This document shows, one piece after another, positions 35,756-47,690 of a stretch of 64,000 bases of DNA; the first letter of the stretch is position 1, and each line of letters begins with the position of its first letter. The notes beneath the pieces are model-generated. The model worked only from the letters and a program-made list of their open reading frames with translations. It ran no database searches and had not been told where the DNA came from. The translations under genes were made by a program, and so were the position numbers. This DNA comes from Stenogyne calaminthoides (taxonomy: Eukaryota; Streptophyta; Magnoliopsida; Lamiales; Lamiaceae), in assembly GCA_037126765.1 (NCBI GenBank), contig JBBCBC010000026.1, forward strand, positions 25,268,448 to 25,332,447, in the 5' to 3' direction.

Positions 35756-37100
35756 AACATCTAATAAATTTTGCTACATATTTGTTAGGACCCAAAAACA
35801 AAAATCTAGATGAAACACTCACTGTTCATCCCAAAAAATCCAGAATTATCATACACCAATCCCAGAAACATTTGAAAACCGTTCTTCAATACTTCATAGT
35901 ATGAACGTTCTTCGCAGTACATTGATAACATCCTTACTATTTGTTACCATAGGTTGATACCCCTTCGTGAAGAAACCACAATCCCCATACCAAGAACCAC
36001 CACGATAAAATTCAAGCCCCTTCATGAAAAATCCCAAAAAAAAAAACCAGAGAAAATTCAATCCTCGTAAACACAAGATCTCTTCCTAACTCAGAAATCG
36101 ACAATCACGTCAAATTGGGATTCATGTTCCAACCCCTATTTTTGGCATATGTGCGGCCGCTGCTCGGCTCTGAACCGCGCAACTTACCTCGTCACAACAC
36201 CATTTTCGCCACTGCAAACCGTTGCCCCAACGGAAGCGCCGAAGCCGCTCCCAGATTTCGATGGAGACACCATGGTTTGGCCCCGCCATCCCACGACCAA
36301 TCGAGCGCCGTCACCTCATCAACGCGACTCACTACCACCGCCGAATCGGGAAACCTGCTTTACTCCCACACCGCCGTCGCGCGATGTCTCCCCAAGCGCT
36401 GCCTCACTGCGTCGGCATGTTTTCGTAACAAGCGCTGCTGGATACTGGCCGCCAATGCCGTCGTGCTGTCCAATATATATTTTTTTAATTATTAATTTAT
36501 ATTTTAAAAATCCTATAATAAAACTATAAACCAAGACTTATATATACGTCCAATATCATAAACCATAAACCAAAAATCCTATAATAAAACCATAAACCAA
36601 AACTTATACCACATATATATATACCAAAACATCAAATAAATAAACATACACATCATGAAATAAATAAACATACAATCATAAACATACATCCAATACACCA
36701 AAAACATGAAATATATATCATCACAAATATATAATTTAATTACATGCTACCAAAATTTCAAACAACGATCACTCAATATCATTATGAATATAAGAATCGA
36801 TTGTAAAAGGTACCCGTCAATCGTTTTTCCATTTATCCAGTCTTTTATTAGAGTAAGAATTGAGCTCACGTTCATGGACAAACTGCAAACAACGAATCAA
36901 TCAATATAGTATGAATTTTTATTCAATCAATAATAATTTAAATAAATCGATAAATTGACTTACATTGAGAGGAATGTTCGTTAGAGAAAGCTGATTATAT
37001 CTTCAATAAAAAGCAACACACAAAATGTCCACAATGTTCATTATCTCGTTGCCTCGGAACACGTTGATTAACAATTATAATCACGTATTACAATTATGAT
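35756..37100. other. Region between gypsy LTR and CACTA transposase
   Basis: 35756-36480 may be the leader of the element whose primer site is at 35737. Its overlapping open frames (36115-36530) carry no known motif and reflect GC content. 36506-36611 holds two copies of an AT-rich unit (AAAATCCTATAATAAAAC followed by ATAAACC). 36620-37100 is AT-rich CACTA flank or interior. Confidence 0.4.
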
Positions 37101-37125
37101 TTCTTTCTATTAATTTGATAATTTA

Positions 37126-37443
37126 CTATATTAAATTTACCTTAATGTTAATCCAGTTCACTTTATTTAATAAAGCAAAAGAAACAACATTTAATAAAGC
37201 AGAAGAAACAACATTCAATAAAGTCGTACATTTCTTTGTAGCACTTGTTTTTCTTTTTCGTTTTTTTGGTTGACCTTTTCGTTCATGACCATAAATGTTA
37301 ACAAGATCCGGATTGCCATATTCATCCTCATCTCTAATTATTCTACGGTATAGGCGTGGATTTGCGGGATCATCGAAAGATGGTCTGAGAATGAGTGAAG
37401 TTTGAAAAAGGATCATCAATTGTGTCAACATCTTCATCGACAC
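37126..37443 (-). pseudogene. Possible C-terminal tail of the CACTA transposase
   Basis: Downstream of the DUF4216-like piece on the same strand. An acidic stretch VDEDVDTIDDPFSNF, typical of Tnp2 tails, can be read near 37395-37440 in one frame, and a basic KKRKRK tail in another. The short DNA repeat AATAAAGCAAAAGAAACAACATT occurs three times with variation (37169-37225). The frame is uncertain. Confidence 0.35.
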
Positions 37444-37467
37444 ATGGTCGCTAATCCGAAACTATTG

Positions 37468-37947
37468 TTAAATTTGTTTGAGAACCACAATGGACCATTT
37501 CTTATTAACTGGGTCGGGGACATAGAAAATTTGTTGAGCTTGACTGACCATTATGTAAGGGTCATCTCTGTATCCCACATTCTTCAAATCGTGTACGAAC
37601 CCAGAACTTTCAACTTGGACCCCGTTAGGGATCCTCACCCAACTACACTCGAAGATTGGTTGACGGTGAACAATATAGTCGAGTTCCCAAATGTTGACAA
37701 TCTGTCCAAAGTAAGTAGTATTTGATTGATCCACTGCAGTTGCAGTAATGGACACTCCACTATTCTGCATAGTACTTGTGGCATCATGATCTCTAGTATA
37801 AAATGTGTATCCGTTGCTAAGATAACACTTGTATGAATACACATGTCTAACAGGCATTCTGGATAACCACTTAACTCTTTCATTCACTGATTTTGTTTCC
37901 CGTGACAACATATTTGCTACATAACCATTGAACCAATCAACAAACAT
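37468..37947 (-). pseudogene. CACTA transposase, DUF4216-type segment
   Basis: Reads MFVDWFNGYV, RMPVRHVYSYKCYLSNGY, TYFGQIVNIWELDY, ECSWVRIPNGVQV, GYRDDPYIMVSQAQQIFYV, the DUF4216 pattern found near the C-terminus of plant Tnp2-like proteins. It is separated from the preceding segment by a stop at about 37957. Confidence 0.75.
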
Positions 37948-37980
37948 GCGATTGTGCTAAACTTCAACCCATGATCTATC

Positions 37981-38715
37981 TCAGGTGGGATTTCTCTCAG
38001 CAAGTGATCGCATGTGCAGGTCAATAAAAGGAAGCACGTCGACCGTGTTGTGAAGTACGCACAAGTGCATCCGTGTTAGTTCCTCCATGCTAACACTTAC
38101 AAGTTGACCACCGGTAATGCCTTCACCATCCATCCTATTGGTGTACCGGGTAACTGGAAGTCCAATTGCATCGACATTCGGAATAAATTCAGACCAGTAC
38201 TCGACTGCTTCTTCTACTAAATAGCGTTCTGCAATGCATCCCTCCGGCCTGGACTTATTCATCACATATCCTTTGAGCACTTTCATATATCTCTCTACAC
38301 CATACATCCATCGCAAACGAGCAGGACCACACATCTTTGTCTCGTGTACCAAATGAACTGTTAGGTGAACCATTATATCAAAAAATGATAGAGGGAAATA
38401 CATCTTAAGCTCACAGAGAGTCCCCACAATCTGCCTCTGAAAACCAAGCAATTTTCTAGGATCTATGACCTTGCTACTCATTGCCTTGAAGAACCAACAT
38501 AACTTTTTTATGGTTATGCGAACATTTTCAGGCAAGATAGAACGTATTGCAATGGGCAAGAAAGTCTCAATGATGACATGATAGTCATGCGATTTCAGAT
38601 TCATCAGTCTCACGCCATCATCTGATACAAGTCTCTGTATGTTGGAGGAATAACCCTCTGGTACTTTCACATCCTTTAGCAGCTGAAGTAACTCTTTTCT
38701 CTCATTCTTGGACAA
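37981..38715 (-). pseudogene. CACTA transposase, DUF4218-type segment
   Basis: Reads LMNLKSHDYHVIIETFLPIA, RKLLGFQRQIVGTLCELKMY, FFDIMVHLTVHLVHE, GPARLRWMYGVERYMKVLKG, NKSRPEGCIAERYLVEEA: the DUF4218 signature. The front joins the Tnp2 core by a stop near 38742. 244 residues without internal stops. Confidence 0.85.
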
Positions 38716-38742
38716 GGTGTGTGCAGCAGGAGGTAAGAACGG

Positions 38743-39890
38743 TTAACCCCTTTCTCTAGGCACAGATTTTAATTCTGCTCTTATTCCCATATCAATCATA
38801 TCCATTCTTGCATTGTAACCATCCTTGGACTTCTTATCAGTTAGGAGAGTGTTGAGCAAGCTGTCACAAACGTTCTTCTCAACATGCATTAGATCAATGA
38901 AGTGTCTAACATACAACTCTTTCCAATAGGGCAATTGAAAAAAAATGATTCTTTCTTCCAACCGCTAGTGGGGACACTCTTTGCGAAGATCTTTCCATAC
39001 TGTGTGTCGATATTCTTCATCTCATTCAATACATCCGAACCTGATAATAAACGTGGTGCTTTAACTGTCTCGATTGTGCCATCGAATGCATCAGCCATTG
39101 TTCTGTACTTATGCGTTGGGTCCAACCACTTCCTATGTCCCATATAAACGGTCTTCCTACAATGACTCAAGCGAATGTGATGTGTCTTCTTGGTACAACA
39201 AGGACATGCATTGGCCCCCTTCACACTATATCCAGATAGATTCCCGTAAGCGGGAAAGTCATTAATAGTTCCAAACATCATGACCTTCAACTTGAAATTC
39301 TCCTTTCTACAAGCATTATATACATCGATACCCTCATCCCACATGAGCTTCAAGTCCTCTATCAAAGGAGACAGATATACATCTATGTCGTTACAAGGTT
39401 GTTTGGGTCCTGATATCAACATAGACAACATCATGTAAGTGCACTTCATGCACAACTCGGGTGAAAGGTTATAAACTAACAGAATCACTGGCCATGTACT
39501 ATGGTTGGTACTTTGGATACCGAACGGATTCATTCCGTCAGTTGAGAGTGCAAGACGCAAGTGTCGTGGCTGGTTGCCAAATTTTGGATGTCTGACATCG
39601 AATGTCTTCCACTGGGGTGAATCAGCAGGGTGTCTTAGCATTCCATCTTTGATCCTATCATCATGATGCCAAGTTAAATTTCTAGCATCCACAACGCTAC
39701 TATACATTCTCCTGAATCTTGGTATTATTGGAAAGTACCACAACACCTTCGCGGGAGATTTATTTTTCTTATATCGCTTCTCCCCACACTTGGGACATTC
39801 ATCGAGGTCCATACTCCTTCCGAAATAAGATACAATCACCCCGGACAAGCATGAATTTTTACGATGTGTTAACCCGATGGACTTGAGCAT
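38743..39890 (-). pseudogene. CACTA transposase, Tnp2 (Transposase_21) core with frameshift
   Basis: Reads DECPKCGEKRYKK (zinc-finger-like), LWYFPIIPRFRRMYS, LALSTDGMNPFG (expected catalytic Asp), DIDVYLSPLIEDLKLMWDEG, ACPCCTKKTHHIRLSHCRKTVYMGHRKWL, then a shift near 38940 at an 8-A run (plus-strand AAAAAAAATG), continuing PYWKELYVRHFIDLMHVEKNVCDS to 38743. The enzyme of intact relatives cuts CACTA ends. Here one homopolymer indel and a few stops block it. Confidence 0.85.
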
Positions 39891-39980
39891 TTGTTTAGCA
39901 TCATATATCTCTCTTAGGCAAATGCATTTCCATCGGGTAATATACCACTAACTTTTTTCCAAAGATACTTCAGGAAGCAC

Positions 39981-40469
39981 TCATCGGACAATTTGGTGAG
40001 CTATTTTTAGGTTGAACAATATCAACACGGTGGCAGTTTTTGTTGCCTTCTTACACCCGGGCCACAGTGGTAATCCAGCAGAATCACTTAACTTCTCTGA
40101 CATATATGGGTGATCTCGCAGATCATCGTCATCGCCACTCGATGTATCAACAGTCGGTACATCATCGAATATATCCAAATCCACTGTATCTTCAAACCTA
40201 AAGTCAATTTCTAGGTTGCTTGAGCTACATCCATCTCTTCTCTCACCATGATATGTCCAAACGGTATATGTTTTATCAATACCGTGAATCATCAAGTGGT
40301 CAAACAGACTTTCTCGATCACTAACGGTTTTTCCATTCATACATTTCCAACATGGACATGGGATGTACCGAGGGTCGGTGCAGTGTCTAATTGCATGATT
40401 ACAAAATTCTTTCACCACATTACTATACTCATCTGATAATCGATCTGCTCGAACCCACTTTCGATCCAT
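39981..40469 (-). pseudogene. CACTA transposase, N-terminal transposase-associated domain
   Basis: Starts MDRKWVRADRLSDEY, with IPCPCWKCMNGK (Cys-rich) and HLMIHGIDKTYTVWTYHGE: the transposase-associated domain that opens Tnp2-like proteins. An acidic linker follows. The ATG at 40469 is the natural start. 39891-39980 links to the core through stops. Confidence 0.85.
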
Positions 40470-40479
40470 ATAGAACTAG

Positions 40480-41140
40480 AGATGCCTATAGAAAAGGCAA
40501 TATGAAGTGTTTCTCAAGATAATGTATCCTAATGTATTAAACCTAAAAGTATTAAACCTAAAAGTATTACAATCTTAATGTATAAAACTTGCATATAGAA
40601 TGTGGTAGTACCTAAGGTTTGTATATTGCATGTATCTAAGGATTTGTTGCATCTCAAAACAATGTATATAACCTAATGTACCATCATTAACCATCTAAAG
40701 CAACACACTACTATCCATTCACCAAATCATCAAATTAATATAACCAAAATATATCCTAATGTATTAATCCTAATTTATGCTTAAATCCTCACACAAGCAT
40801 ATTATCAAACACCTTGAGTGCATCAATTGTTCATATCTAAGTTAGCATAAAAAATCAAGCCAAGCCACACAATATATATTCATCTCTAACAAGTTGTTCA
40901 TCTCTAACACTAACAACATTAATCCTAATAAATTAACACTAATTTATGCTTAAATCCTCACACAAGCATATTATCAAACACCTTGAGTGCATCAAACACC
41001 AATATACATACACCAATATACATACACCAATACATACAACATGATATATATACACCAATATACATGATATACATACACCAATATACATACACCATACATA
41101 CAATTAAACAAAGTCACTAACAACAATTAAACAAAGCCAC
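40480..41140. repeat. AT-rich CACTA 5' region with direct repeats
   Basis: A perfect 57-bp direct repeat: 40770-40826 and 40939-40995 (CTAATTTATGCTTAAATCC... to ...TGAGTGCATCAA), period 169. Also AAAGTATTAAACCT repeats near 40545-40570 and CACCAATATACATA repeats at about 41010-41095. Non-coding. Confidence 0.6.

Positions 41141-41143
<3 letters not shown>

Positions 41144-41181
<38 letters not shown>
41144..41181. repeat. (AT)n microsatellite
   Basis: About 19 uninterrupted AT units, followed by shorter TA tracts at 41270-41370. Confidence 0.9.
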
Positions 41182-41183
<2 letters not shown>

Positions 41184-41384
41184 AATTAACAATATATAAA
41201 TCAAGCATCAATTGTTCATCTCTAACACTAACAACAATTAATCCTAACAAATTATATAAACAATTAATCCTAACATATATATATACTAACATATATATAC
41301 ATATACACATTAATTCAATATATATATATATATACTAACATATATATACTAACATATATATTTATATATAAAAGAATAATTACC

Positions 41385-41600
41385 TATGGTAGGAAGAGAG
41401 CAGACTTTGGCGGATGGTTCGATTTGGGGGAGAGCGAGGAGGAGGCTAGGGCTTTTGGTTCGCGATTTGGGGAAATAAGAGCTAATGGGAAGACGACACG
41501 CGGCGGCGGAAGGGAGGAGGACATGTGACGGAGTTCGGGATTTAGGGTAGAGGAAGGAGGAGGCCCTCTGCGCAGTTTCGATTTAATTTGGGGAAAAATA
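41385..41600 (-). promoter_or_regulatory. Possible CACTA promoter or 5' untranslated region
   Basis: A G/C-richer, purine-rich segment between the AT-rich leader and the subterminal repeats: GAGCGAGGAGGAGGC, CGGCGGCGGAAGGGAGGAGG, and TTCGCGATTTGGG twice (41458 and 41609). On the minus strand it lies upstream of the transposase. Confidence 0.3.
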
Positions 41601-41889
41601 TAAGTCCGTTCGCGATTTGGGTTATTTAATTATCCGAACACTTTGACGGTGTTTCAAAACCACTTGTCCAAACTATGCCCTTGGACGAGGGGTTCAAAAC
41701 ATTATCGTCTAAAACATTTGCACAGTTAGATTCTCAACCGCTTTCTAAGTGTTAAACTTGGACAACGGTTTTGAAGCGCTGTCTATTTATTTATTTTTTA
41801 ATTAAAACCGCTCTCAGCTATAGGCTGAGGAGATTAAAAAAAAAGGTTGTCAAAGTCAAATGGTGAGCAAGCTCAAATGTGTAGTAGTG

Positions 41890-43571
41890 CGTGATTATAA
41901 TCATTTTTTTATATAAATAAATATGATAAAAATAAAAGTATTTAATTTAATTAGATAGATTAAAATGTTAATTTAACTAACTTTTAATGAGAGTGCATGA
42001 TTTTTTAAAACAAAATAATCTGATTAAATTAAGCTACATGAGGCGTGCCTTTCAAAAAAAGAATCAAAAAAAGAAAAGGATATATGGGTCGTAAATATAA
42101 TCATATATTTTATAAATAAATATGATAAAAATAAAAGAATTTAATTTAATTAGATAAATTAGAGAAAAGATGTACAATGATCTGCAATAATATCTCCTAT
42201 TCTACAAATAAAATTTGAATTCAAGTATTTAGGTTAAAAACTCAACTTACCTCTTGTAATGATAACGACATAACAATCCGAGTGCAGTATGCTAAGTAAA
42301 ACAAAAGGTTGTACATCCAAAATAATTCGATTAATATTTTCAGGTAATATATAAATTCTCAGAAATTTCCTTAGAAACAACAATTTGGTTTGTTGGCAAT
42401 TAAAGGCCATCAAGTTCATCAATGGGTTAGAAAAAATCAATATATTATATTTCAAATAATAATTGAAATACTAATGAAAAACTTATAAGCAGGTAATGGA
42501 ACATTAAACCGCTTCTTCAAAAGAAATTTCTCCTAAAACTCAAATTTTATGTTGTGACAACATATTAAGGGAAAAAATAGTGGTTTCATAAAGCAATAAA
42601 GGATCAGATTAAAGAAAGCATACTTATAAGTTTAAAGATGAAAAAAGACCAAAGCACACACTTCAAATCATATATATGTCGAATTACGGTGGTAATCAAG
42701 ATTCAAAAGAAGCGCAGAGCTGCTTTTTTCATCAAGCTTCCCGACGGTGACGTGAGTATAGGAGAGACAAAATCTTGACCTAAAAAATATAAAGATTAAT
42801 ATTCAAATTATATAGAAAAATTAAAAATTAACTTGATTAGATTTATTAAAGATTTAATTTAAATAACTTTTAATTAGGATGCACGATTTTGAAACGAAAT
42901 AATCTAATTGAATTGAGTTTTTACAGAATTAACGTCGTTTCGCCACATAGGATGAATCAGGTTTACGAATATATAATATTAAGATATATTCTTATTATTA
43001 ATTATCTTTATTTAGTACTCCCTGTTTACTAAGTGATTTTTCAGCTCAAAAATATGAATTTTTTTTTTAATTAAGGCATGGGTAAAAAAGAGAAATATTG
43101 TGAAAATGATTTAAAACATCAAATATTTTAAAACAAGATCTCCACCCTAAAAAGATCAGTCATTCTGGATAGAAAATAGTTTACATATGTGATGAAAAAT
43201 CACACCACTTCAGTTTTTTGTCATATACGAAATTTATACACGCTGGAAGATCAGTAACATCTGAGAATAAAAAGATGAGCTAGTTTTATAACATAAATGT
43301 AAGGGTGCAATAAACATTTATCTCAATTTGAAATAAACATTGTTCTTGGAGATCTGCATGGAAAAACCAATATTGTACATTTGATATTCCATCATATTCA
43401 AACTATATGTCGCATTTATTAAGAAGATAACCGATTTTTTATTAACATTTAATAAATATATTTTTTTCAATAAAAGAATACATTTATCTCAATATTTTAA
43501 TAGTTTTATGGGTAAACTTAAAAGAAATGCAATTAATTTATATTAAATTTAAAGTGCAAAACTGTCATTCA
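41890..43571. other. AT-rich intergenic DNA with a duplicated segment
   Basis: No gene. A segment with AAATAAATATGATAAAAATAAAAG, then TTTAATTTAATTAGATA, occurs at about 41898-41970 and again at about 42090-42165. A weaker relative lies at about 42820-42920, where AACTTTTAAT...GCACGATTTT matches 41980-42005. GTACTCCCTGTTTACTAAGTG near 43016 resembles a MITE end, with no partner found. Confidence 0.4.
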
Positions 43572-43632
43572 ATGAGCACCGTTGATGGAAAAGGTAAGTA
43601 AATCAAGGGTTGTTCACGAAAACGGTGCTCAT
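43572..43632. repeat. Short perfect inverted repeat
   Basis: ATGAGCACCGTT (43572-43583) and its exact complement AACGGTGCTCAT (43621-43632) enclose 37 bases that include GGTAAGTAAATCAAGGG. It borders the inverted LTR piece starting at 43638. Confidence 0.6.
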
Positions 43633-43637
43633 GAACA

Positions 43638-44257
43638 ATCAACCATAATTTCCGATGATGAAAAAGGTAAGTAAATCAACGCTCTAACGGACAGATTGAG
43701 AGAGAGGGAGAGAGGGTTGAGCTAACGTGAAAGATGGATATATGGCCAAAGCTACACAATATGGGTCATCCGTGGTAATTGGGCCAAGAAGCCTCTCCCA
43801 CAAGAGTGGGGCTAAACAAAGGCCCAACATTTCTCCACCTCTTTGGTCCATTCCCATTTTTCACGTTTGCTCAACCCTAATCTGTGCAGCTTCTCTCCCT
43901 CTCTCTCAATCTGTCCGTTAGAGCGTTGATTTACTTACCTTTTCCATCATCGGAAATTATGGTTGACTGGCCGGAAATCGCGGCTCTATTATTCTATTTA
44001 AAGGGCTCTCATCCTTGTAACAAGGTGTGGTTTTTATTACAGTCTTCTAAGGCTGTAAGAAGGGGATTAAAAGAGAGACTGCTACCAAGAAGAGGGTTGA
44101 GTAATAGGAAGACCTTGAAGTTGTTCCTATTTCATCGTGTGACATCTCATCACTGGGATCTTGAGGCGTCTGAACCCGGGTTATCTCTTTCCTTTTGATT
44201 TTTTCTCTTTCGTATTGTTTGATTTTCCACCGCCTTAATAGGCTTATATTTATAACA
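43638..44257 (+). mobile_element. Rearranged 5' LTR of copia element Y, head-to-head with an inverted family 3' end
   Basis: 43638-43853 is the reverse complement of the 3' end of Y (compare 63630-63850), including purine tract and LTR start. From 43860 the LTR runs forward and ends ATAACA at 44257. The two halves form a palindrome: 43641-43732 and 43860-43964 are complementary except for a 12-nt insert and a few changes. The expected forward LTR start is missing. A TATA-like TATTTAAAGG lies near 43996. Confidence 0.7.
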
Positions 44258-44258
44258 G

Positions 44259-44271
44259 TGGCATCAAGAGC
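44259..44271 (+). other. Primer-binding site of copia Y
   Basis: TGGCATCAAGAGC follows the LTR end, one substitution and one insertion from the copia tRNA-Met site TGGTATCAGAGC. Confidence 0.6.
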
Positions 44272-44318
44272 TTTCCGATCTGAAAATTCCGATCCATCGG
44301 AATCTGGACTGTTGGAGC

Positions 44319-46027
44319 TGTTGGGAAATTATGGGTGCCCAGATCTATTCGATATGATTTTAAATACATATTCAAATTAAATAATTAATTACTAACATGA
44401 ATTAATCCTAAATCAATTCAACATAATAATTAAAAAACATGCGTACACGTAATTCACGTAAATTCTAAGCATGCGGAACTAGGAGTTATGAGATTACATA
44501 CCTCTTGTAGAGACAACCCTTGAGACGATGGATCAACCCAAAGTACCTTCCCAAATATGTCCCAAAGTCCACGAACGTAACCCGGTGCGAGGATTCGCAC
44601 GAACGATTTTAACAAGAGAGAAAACAAAAAATATTATGCTACCACCTTTGTGGATTTCTAATATTTCCAACACATGGAATTGCACTTGAGAATGAAAAAT
44701 TCATCCCCTATATATAGGAATGAGGGGGGGGGGGGGGGCGATTTTTAGTGCTAGGAAAATAGGGAAGAAAATATTTTCTTGGTCTCCAAGAAATCTTGAA
44801 TATATCTCCTATATTCTTTTCTCCTTATTTAAATTTTCCATAAAAATCTCTTCCCCTTTTTATTCCTAAATTTTCGAAAATAACAAGCATAAAGAATCAA
44901 GATTTGACTTCTTGAATTTATGGGATAATTGTGTATTCCTATAATAATTATCTCTTTCCATAAAATATCTACAAGAAAATCAAGACAATCTTTTTTTCCT
45001 TTTTCCCTACATATTTTCGAAAATATCATGAAATATTAGGCAAGAATATTTTCTTCTCTCTTTCATTAATTGGACTTTATTTTTGGGCTATTTGAGGGGC
45101 CTTTAGGAGGATTAAGATTGGACCTTCAATGGACTATGAAGCTATAATATTGGGCCAAATATTATTCAAGTCCGTTAATATTAATTTATTCCACTATAAA
45201 ATTAATATTGAACTATCCATTTTAACTCATATTACGATTTCACTATAATATGACTCCCGGTTATGATTTTCCGCGTTTAAGATTATATTAGTCAATTAAT
45301 TAATTAAGCCACTGAACAAGCTTTATAGTAATTAATATCTTTATCCTTGGAGTAAAGACAGTTCAACATTATTATCCATACCGGAAATAAATTTCCACTT
45401 GCAAGATTTGGTATGATAAAGGTTCTGAGCCCATCAAGGGGACAAATCAAGCAAGACGTACTTGCACGCGATTCTCCGTATTAAATATCAGCAATCGTCA
45501 TGTAATTAATAATATTGCCCAAGATATAAGGTATCGAATCGCATTGACTCTCTTCCCATCATAAGTCAAAGCAATAGTTATTAATTTCACACGATCCTAT
45601 TTAAGGGACGGAGATTAAGAAACAACACACCACTGAGGTCTAATTCTTGTATATTCAGTACCGAAGTATTTGTCCTCTTGTAGGTCCTTATTCAGCACAC
45701 CTAAATGCGCTAGTGTAATCCCTTGGTCAAGATAAGCCAATCTGGGTCTTACACTTCAACCTTTCATGATGGTTTGTTCATTTCCATTTGGGTTGTGAAT
45801 TTGTACTTATTTACGAGGTGCTGTTAATTTGATCTTCAATGATCTGGTATCACCAAATTAACAACAATGTAATACGTACTGACTTATTGAACGGATTTGC
45901 AATAAATATATATAACATTCATTCATATTTAATGCAACATGGATTAATAGTTTATTTCAGTAAATAAATAAGAAAATTCAGTTTGAGTATACAAAGTAAA
46001 AACATACTTTTCAGTATAACCCCAATA
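44319..46027 (-). mobile_element. Solo copia-type LTR E, reverse orientation
   Basis: 1709 bp. The plus strand reads TGTTGGGAAATTATGGG...ATAACCCCAATA, the reverse complement of the family LTR. Target duplication GGAGC (44314-44318 and 46028-46032). A G-run of about 13 at 44727-44739 lies in the region that is a GGGG/CCCC stretch in other copies. It sits in the leader of element Y. Confidence 0.88.
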
Positions 46028-46032
46028 GGAGC

Positions 46033-46732
46033 GCCGTCTGATTTGCCTGAAGCCAGCGTCCGTCGCAATAAATCAGCGACAACGCGCGCATCGCTGCTGA
46101 TCTGAGTTGTTGGAACTCCGCTGCAGCAGGCTCCAGAATCGCCTCCTGTAATTGCTTTTTGAGTCGCGTCACAACAGCCTCAAAAAATCAATAGTGTGCG
46201 ATCTCTTTGAGTGGTTCACGCGCGTAAAGGTAAGGAAAAGGTAAAAGTTTTAATGTTTTTAATTTTCCCTTTTCTTTTCTGTATACAGCATATAGTTTAT
46301 GCCCTTCACTAACGCTTTTTATTTCCAAGAAGACTTAAAGCTTTGGATTTTGGAAATAATTCCGCTGCCATAAAAACTCTGTATGTGGTATTCTAAAAAT
46401 GCTGTATTTTTTCGTTGGGTGCAAAGACGAGGTTGCTCCGTCTGTGAGACGTTGATATAAGCAACTCGTCAAAGGCGGTTATTGGAGCCCTTACCATAGG
46501 GCTCCGCTCTGCTAAATTGGCTTAACCTCTTATTTAATTTCTGCAATTTTTTAGACCACTTGTAGAGGTAAAGGTTGGGATTTGCTTGATGTAGTCTTAG
46601 GATTATTTGTTTGCTGAAATTCTGATACCTGTTTAATTTGCGTGAAATATTTTATTTTGTGTTCTTGCTGAATTTAAAATCTGTCTGTTGTGAAAAGTTA
46701 TTGTTTGGTTCTGGTTATTTTATCTGTTTATC
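46033..46732 (+). other. Leader of copia Y
   Basis: Between LTR E and the gag ATG. Contains GCGTCACAACAGCC and GGTAAGGAAAAGG, and ends TTATCTGTTTATC before the gag ATG. No coding motif. In the original element it directly followed the primer site. Confidence 0.5.
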
Positions 46733-47630
46733 ATGACTTCTACCACTACTGTTAATCTGTCTCCGTTCAATGGAAAATCAGATTTCAGCATTTGGCAAAA
46801 GAAAATGAAATGTGTTTTGATTCAACAAAGAGTTTTTAAAGTCATTGATCATTCATATGCATCTACTGAATTTGATGATAAGAAAGCTGAAATAAATGAA
46901 CTAGCTTTAAGTGCCATTATCCTGAATTTGTCTGATTGTGTGATAAGAAAAGTTGGTAAAATTGAAAGTGCTCGTGATTTGTGGAACAAATTAATTGAAT
47001 TGTACACTGAAACTTCTCTTCCTAGTAAATTGTTCTTATTGGAAAAGTTTTTAGATTCAAACTTGATATGAACAAAGATATTGAAGAGAATCTTGATATT
47101 TTCACTGGGCTTATTCAGGATATAAAACAAACTGGTGATAAACACATAGATAATTACACTGCTGCTGTGCTCTTGAATGTTATTCCTGATTCATACAATG
47201 ATGTTAAATCTGCTATAAAGTATGGTAGGGATAATGCCACTCTTGAAATTGTTGTGAATGGTCTGAAAAGAAGAACAAGACTTGAAACAAAATGGTAGTG
47301 TGAAAGGTGAGGTCATGTATGTGAGAGGTAAGAGTAAAACTGGATAACAAATTATAAAAAGGATGACAATGGTACTAAGTCTAAGGCTAAAACTAGCAAG
47401 AGAAAGTGTTTCCATTGTCAGGATCCAGGTCATATGATTAAGGATTGTCCTAAAAAACAACAGAATAAACAGAATGCCAATAATAATAATGAGCAAGATA
47501 ATATGGTTGTTTGTCAAGATTATGAATATAGATGTGACGTTATGATGGTTAATGAACCTAGTGTTAATTCTGTGCATTCTCTTGGCATGAACAAGCATGA
47601 ATGGCTCATTGATTCTGGTTGCACATATCA
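46733..47630 (+). pseudogene. Copia Y gag and protease (frameshifted)
   Basis: The gag starts MTSTTTVNLSPFNGKSDFS, with IWQKKMKCVL and RDLWNKLIELYTETSLPSK. A one-base shift near 47055 moves the frame to MNKDIEENLDIFTGLIQDIK, and a stop follows near 47296. The zinc knuckle CFHCQDPGHMIKDC (CX2CX4HX4C, about 47407-47448) is intact. Protease: EWLIDSGCTYHMTPF near 47599, with a complete Asp-Ser-Gly. A shift near 47680 leads into the integrase frame. Less damaged than the inserted elements. Confidence 0.85.
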
Positions 47631-47690
47631 TATGACTCCTTTTAAGGAACTATTTACTTCTTTTGAAAATGTTCAAAATGTTTTGTTTCT

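Larger units (their letters stand above)
37126..41889 (-). mobile_element. CACTA (En/Spm) DNA transposon, one end seen
   Basis: The transposase lies on the minus strand (37468-40469). The 5' end on that strand is at 41889: the plus strand reads ...AATGTGTAGTAGTG, giving CACTACTACACATT in element orientation, a CACTA terminus. Subterminal repeats follow inward (ACCGCTCTC, CAACGGTTTTGAAGCGC, CAACCGCTTT), usual for CACTA. I could not find the matching CACTA end on the left, so it is probably truncated there or lies outside what I can recognise. Confidence 0.75.

Noticed and set aside
36322..36330. CACTACCAC as the left CACTA terminus
   Set aside because: No subterminal repeats nearby, it lies inside GC-rich unrelated sequence, and beyond the first bases it does not match the right end.
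36115..36534. Four overlapping ORFs up to 126 codons
   Set aside because: Three forward frames and one reverse frame are open at once, with no motif; compositional.
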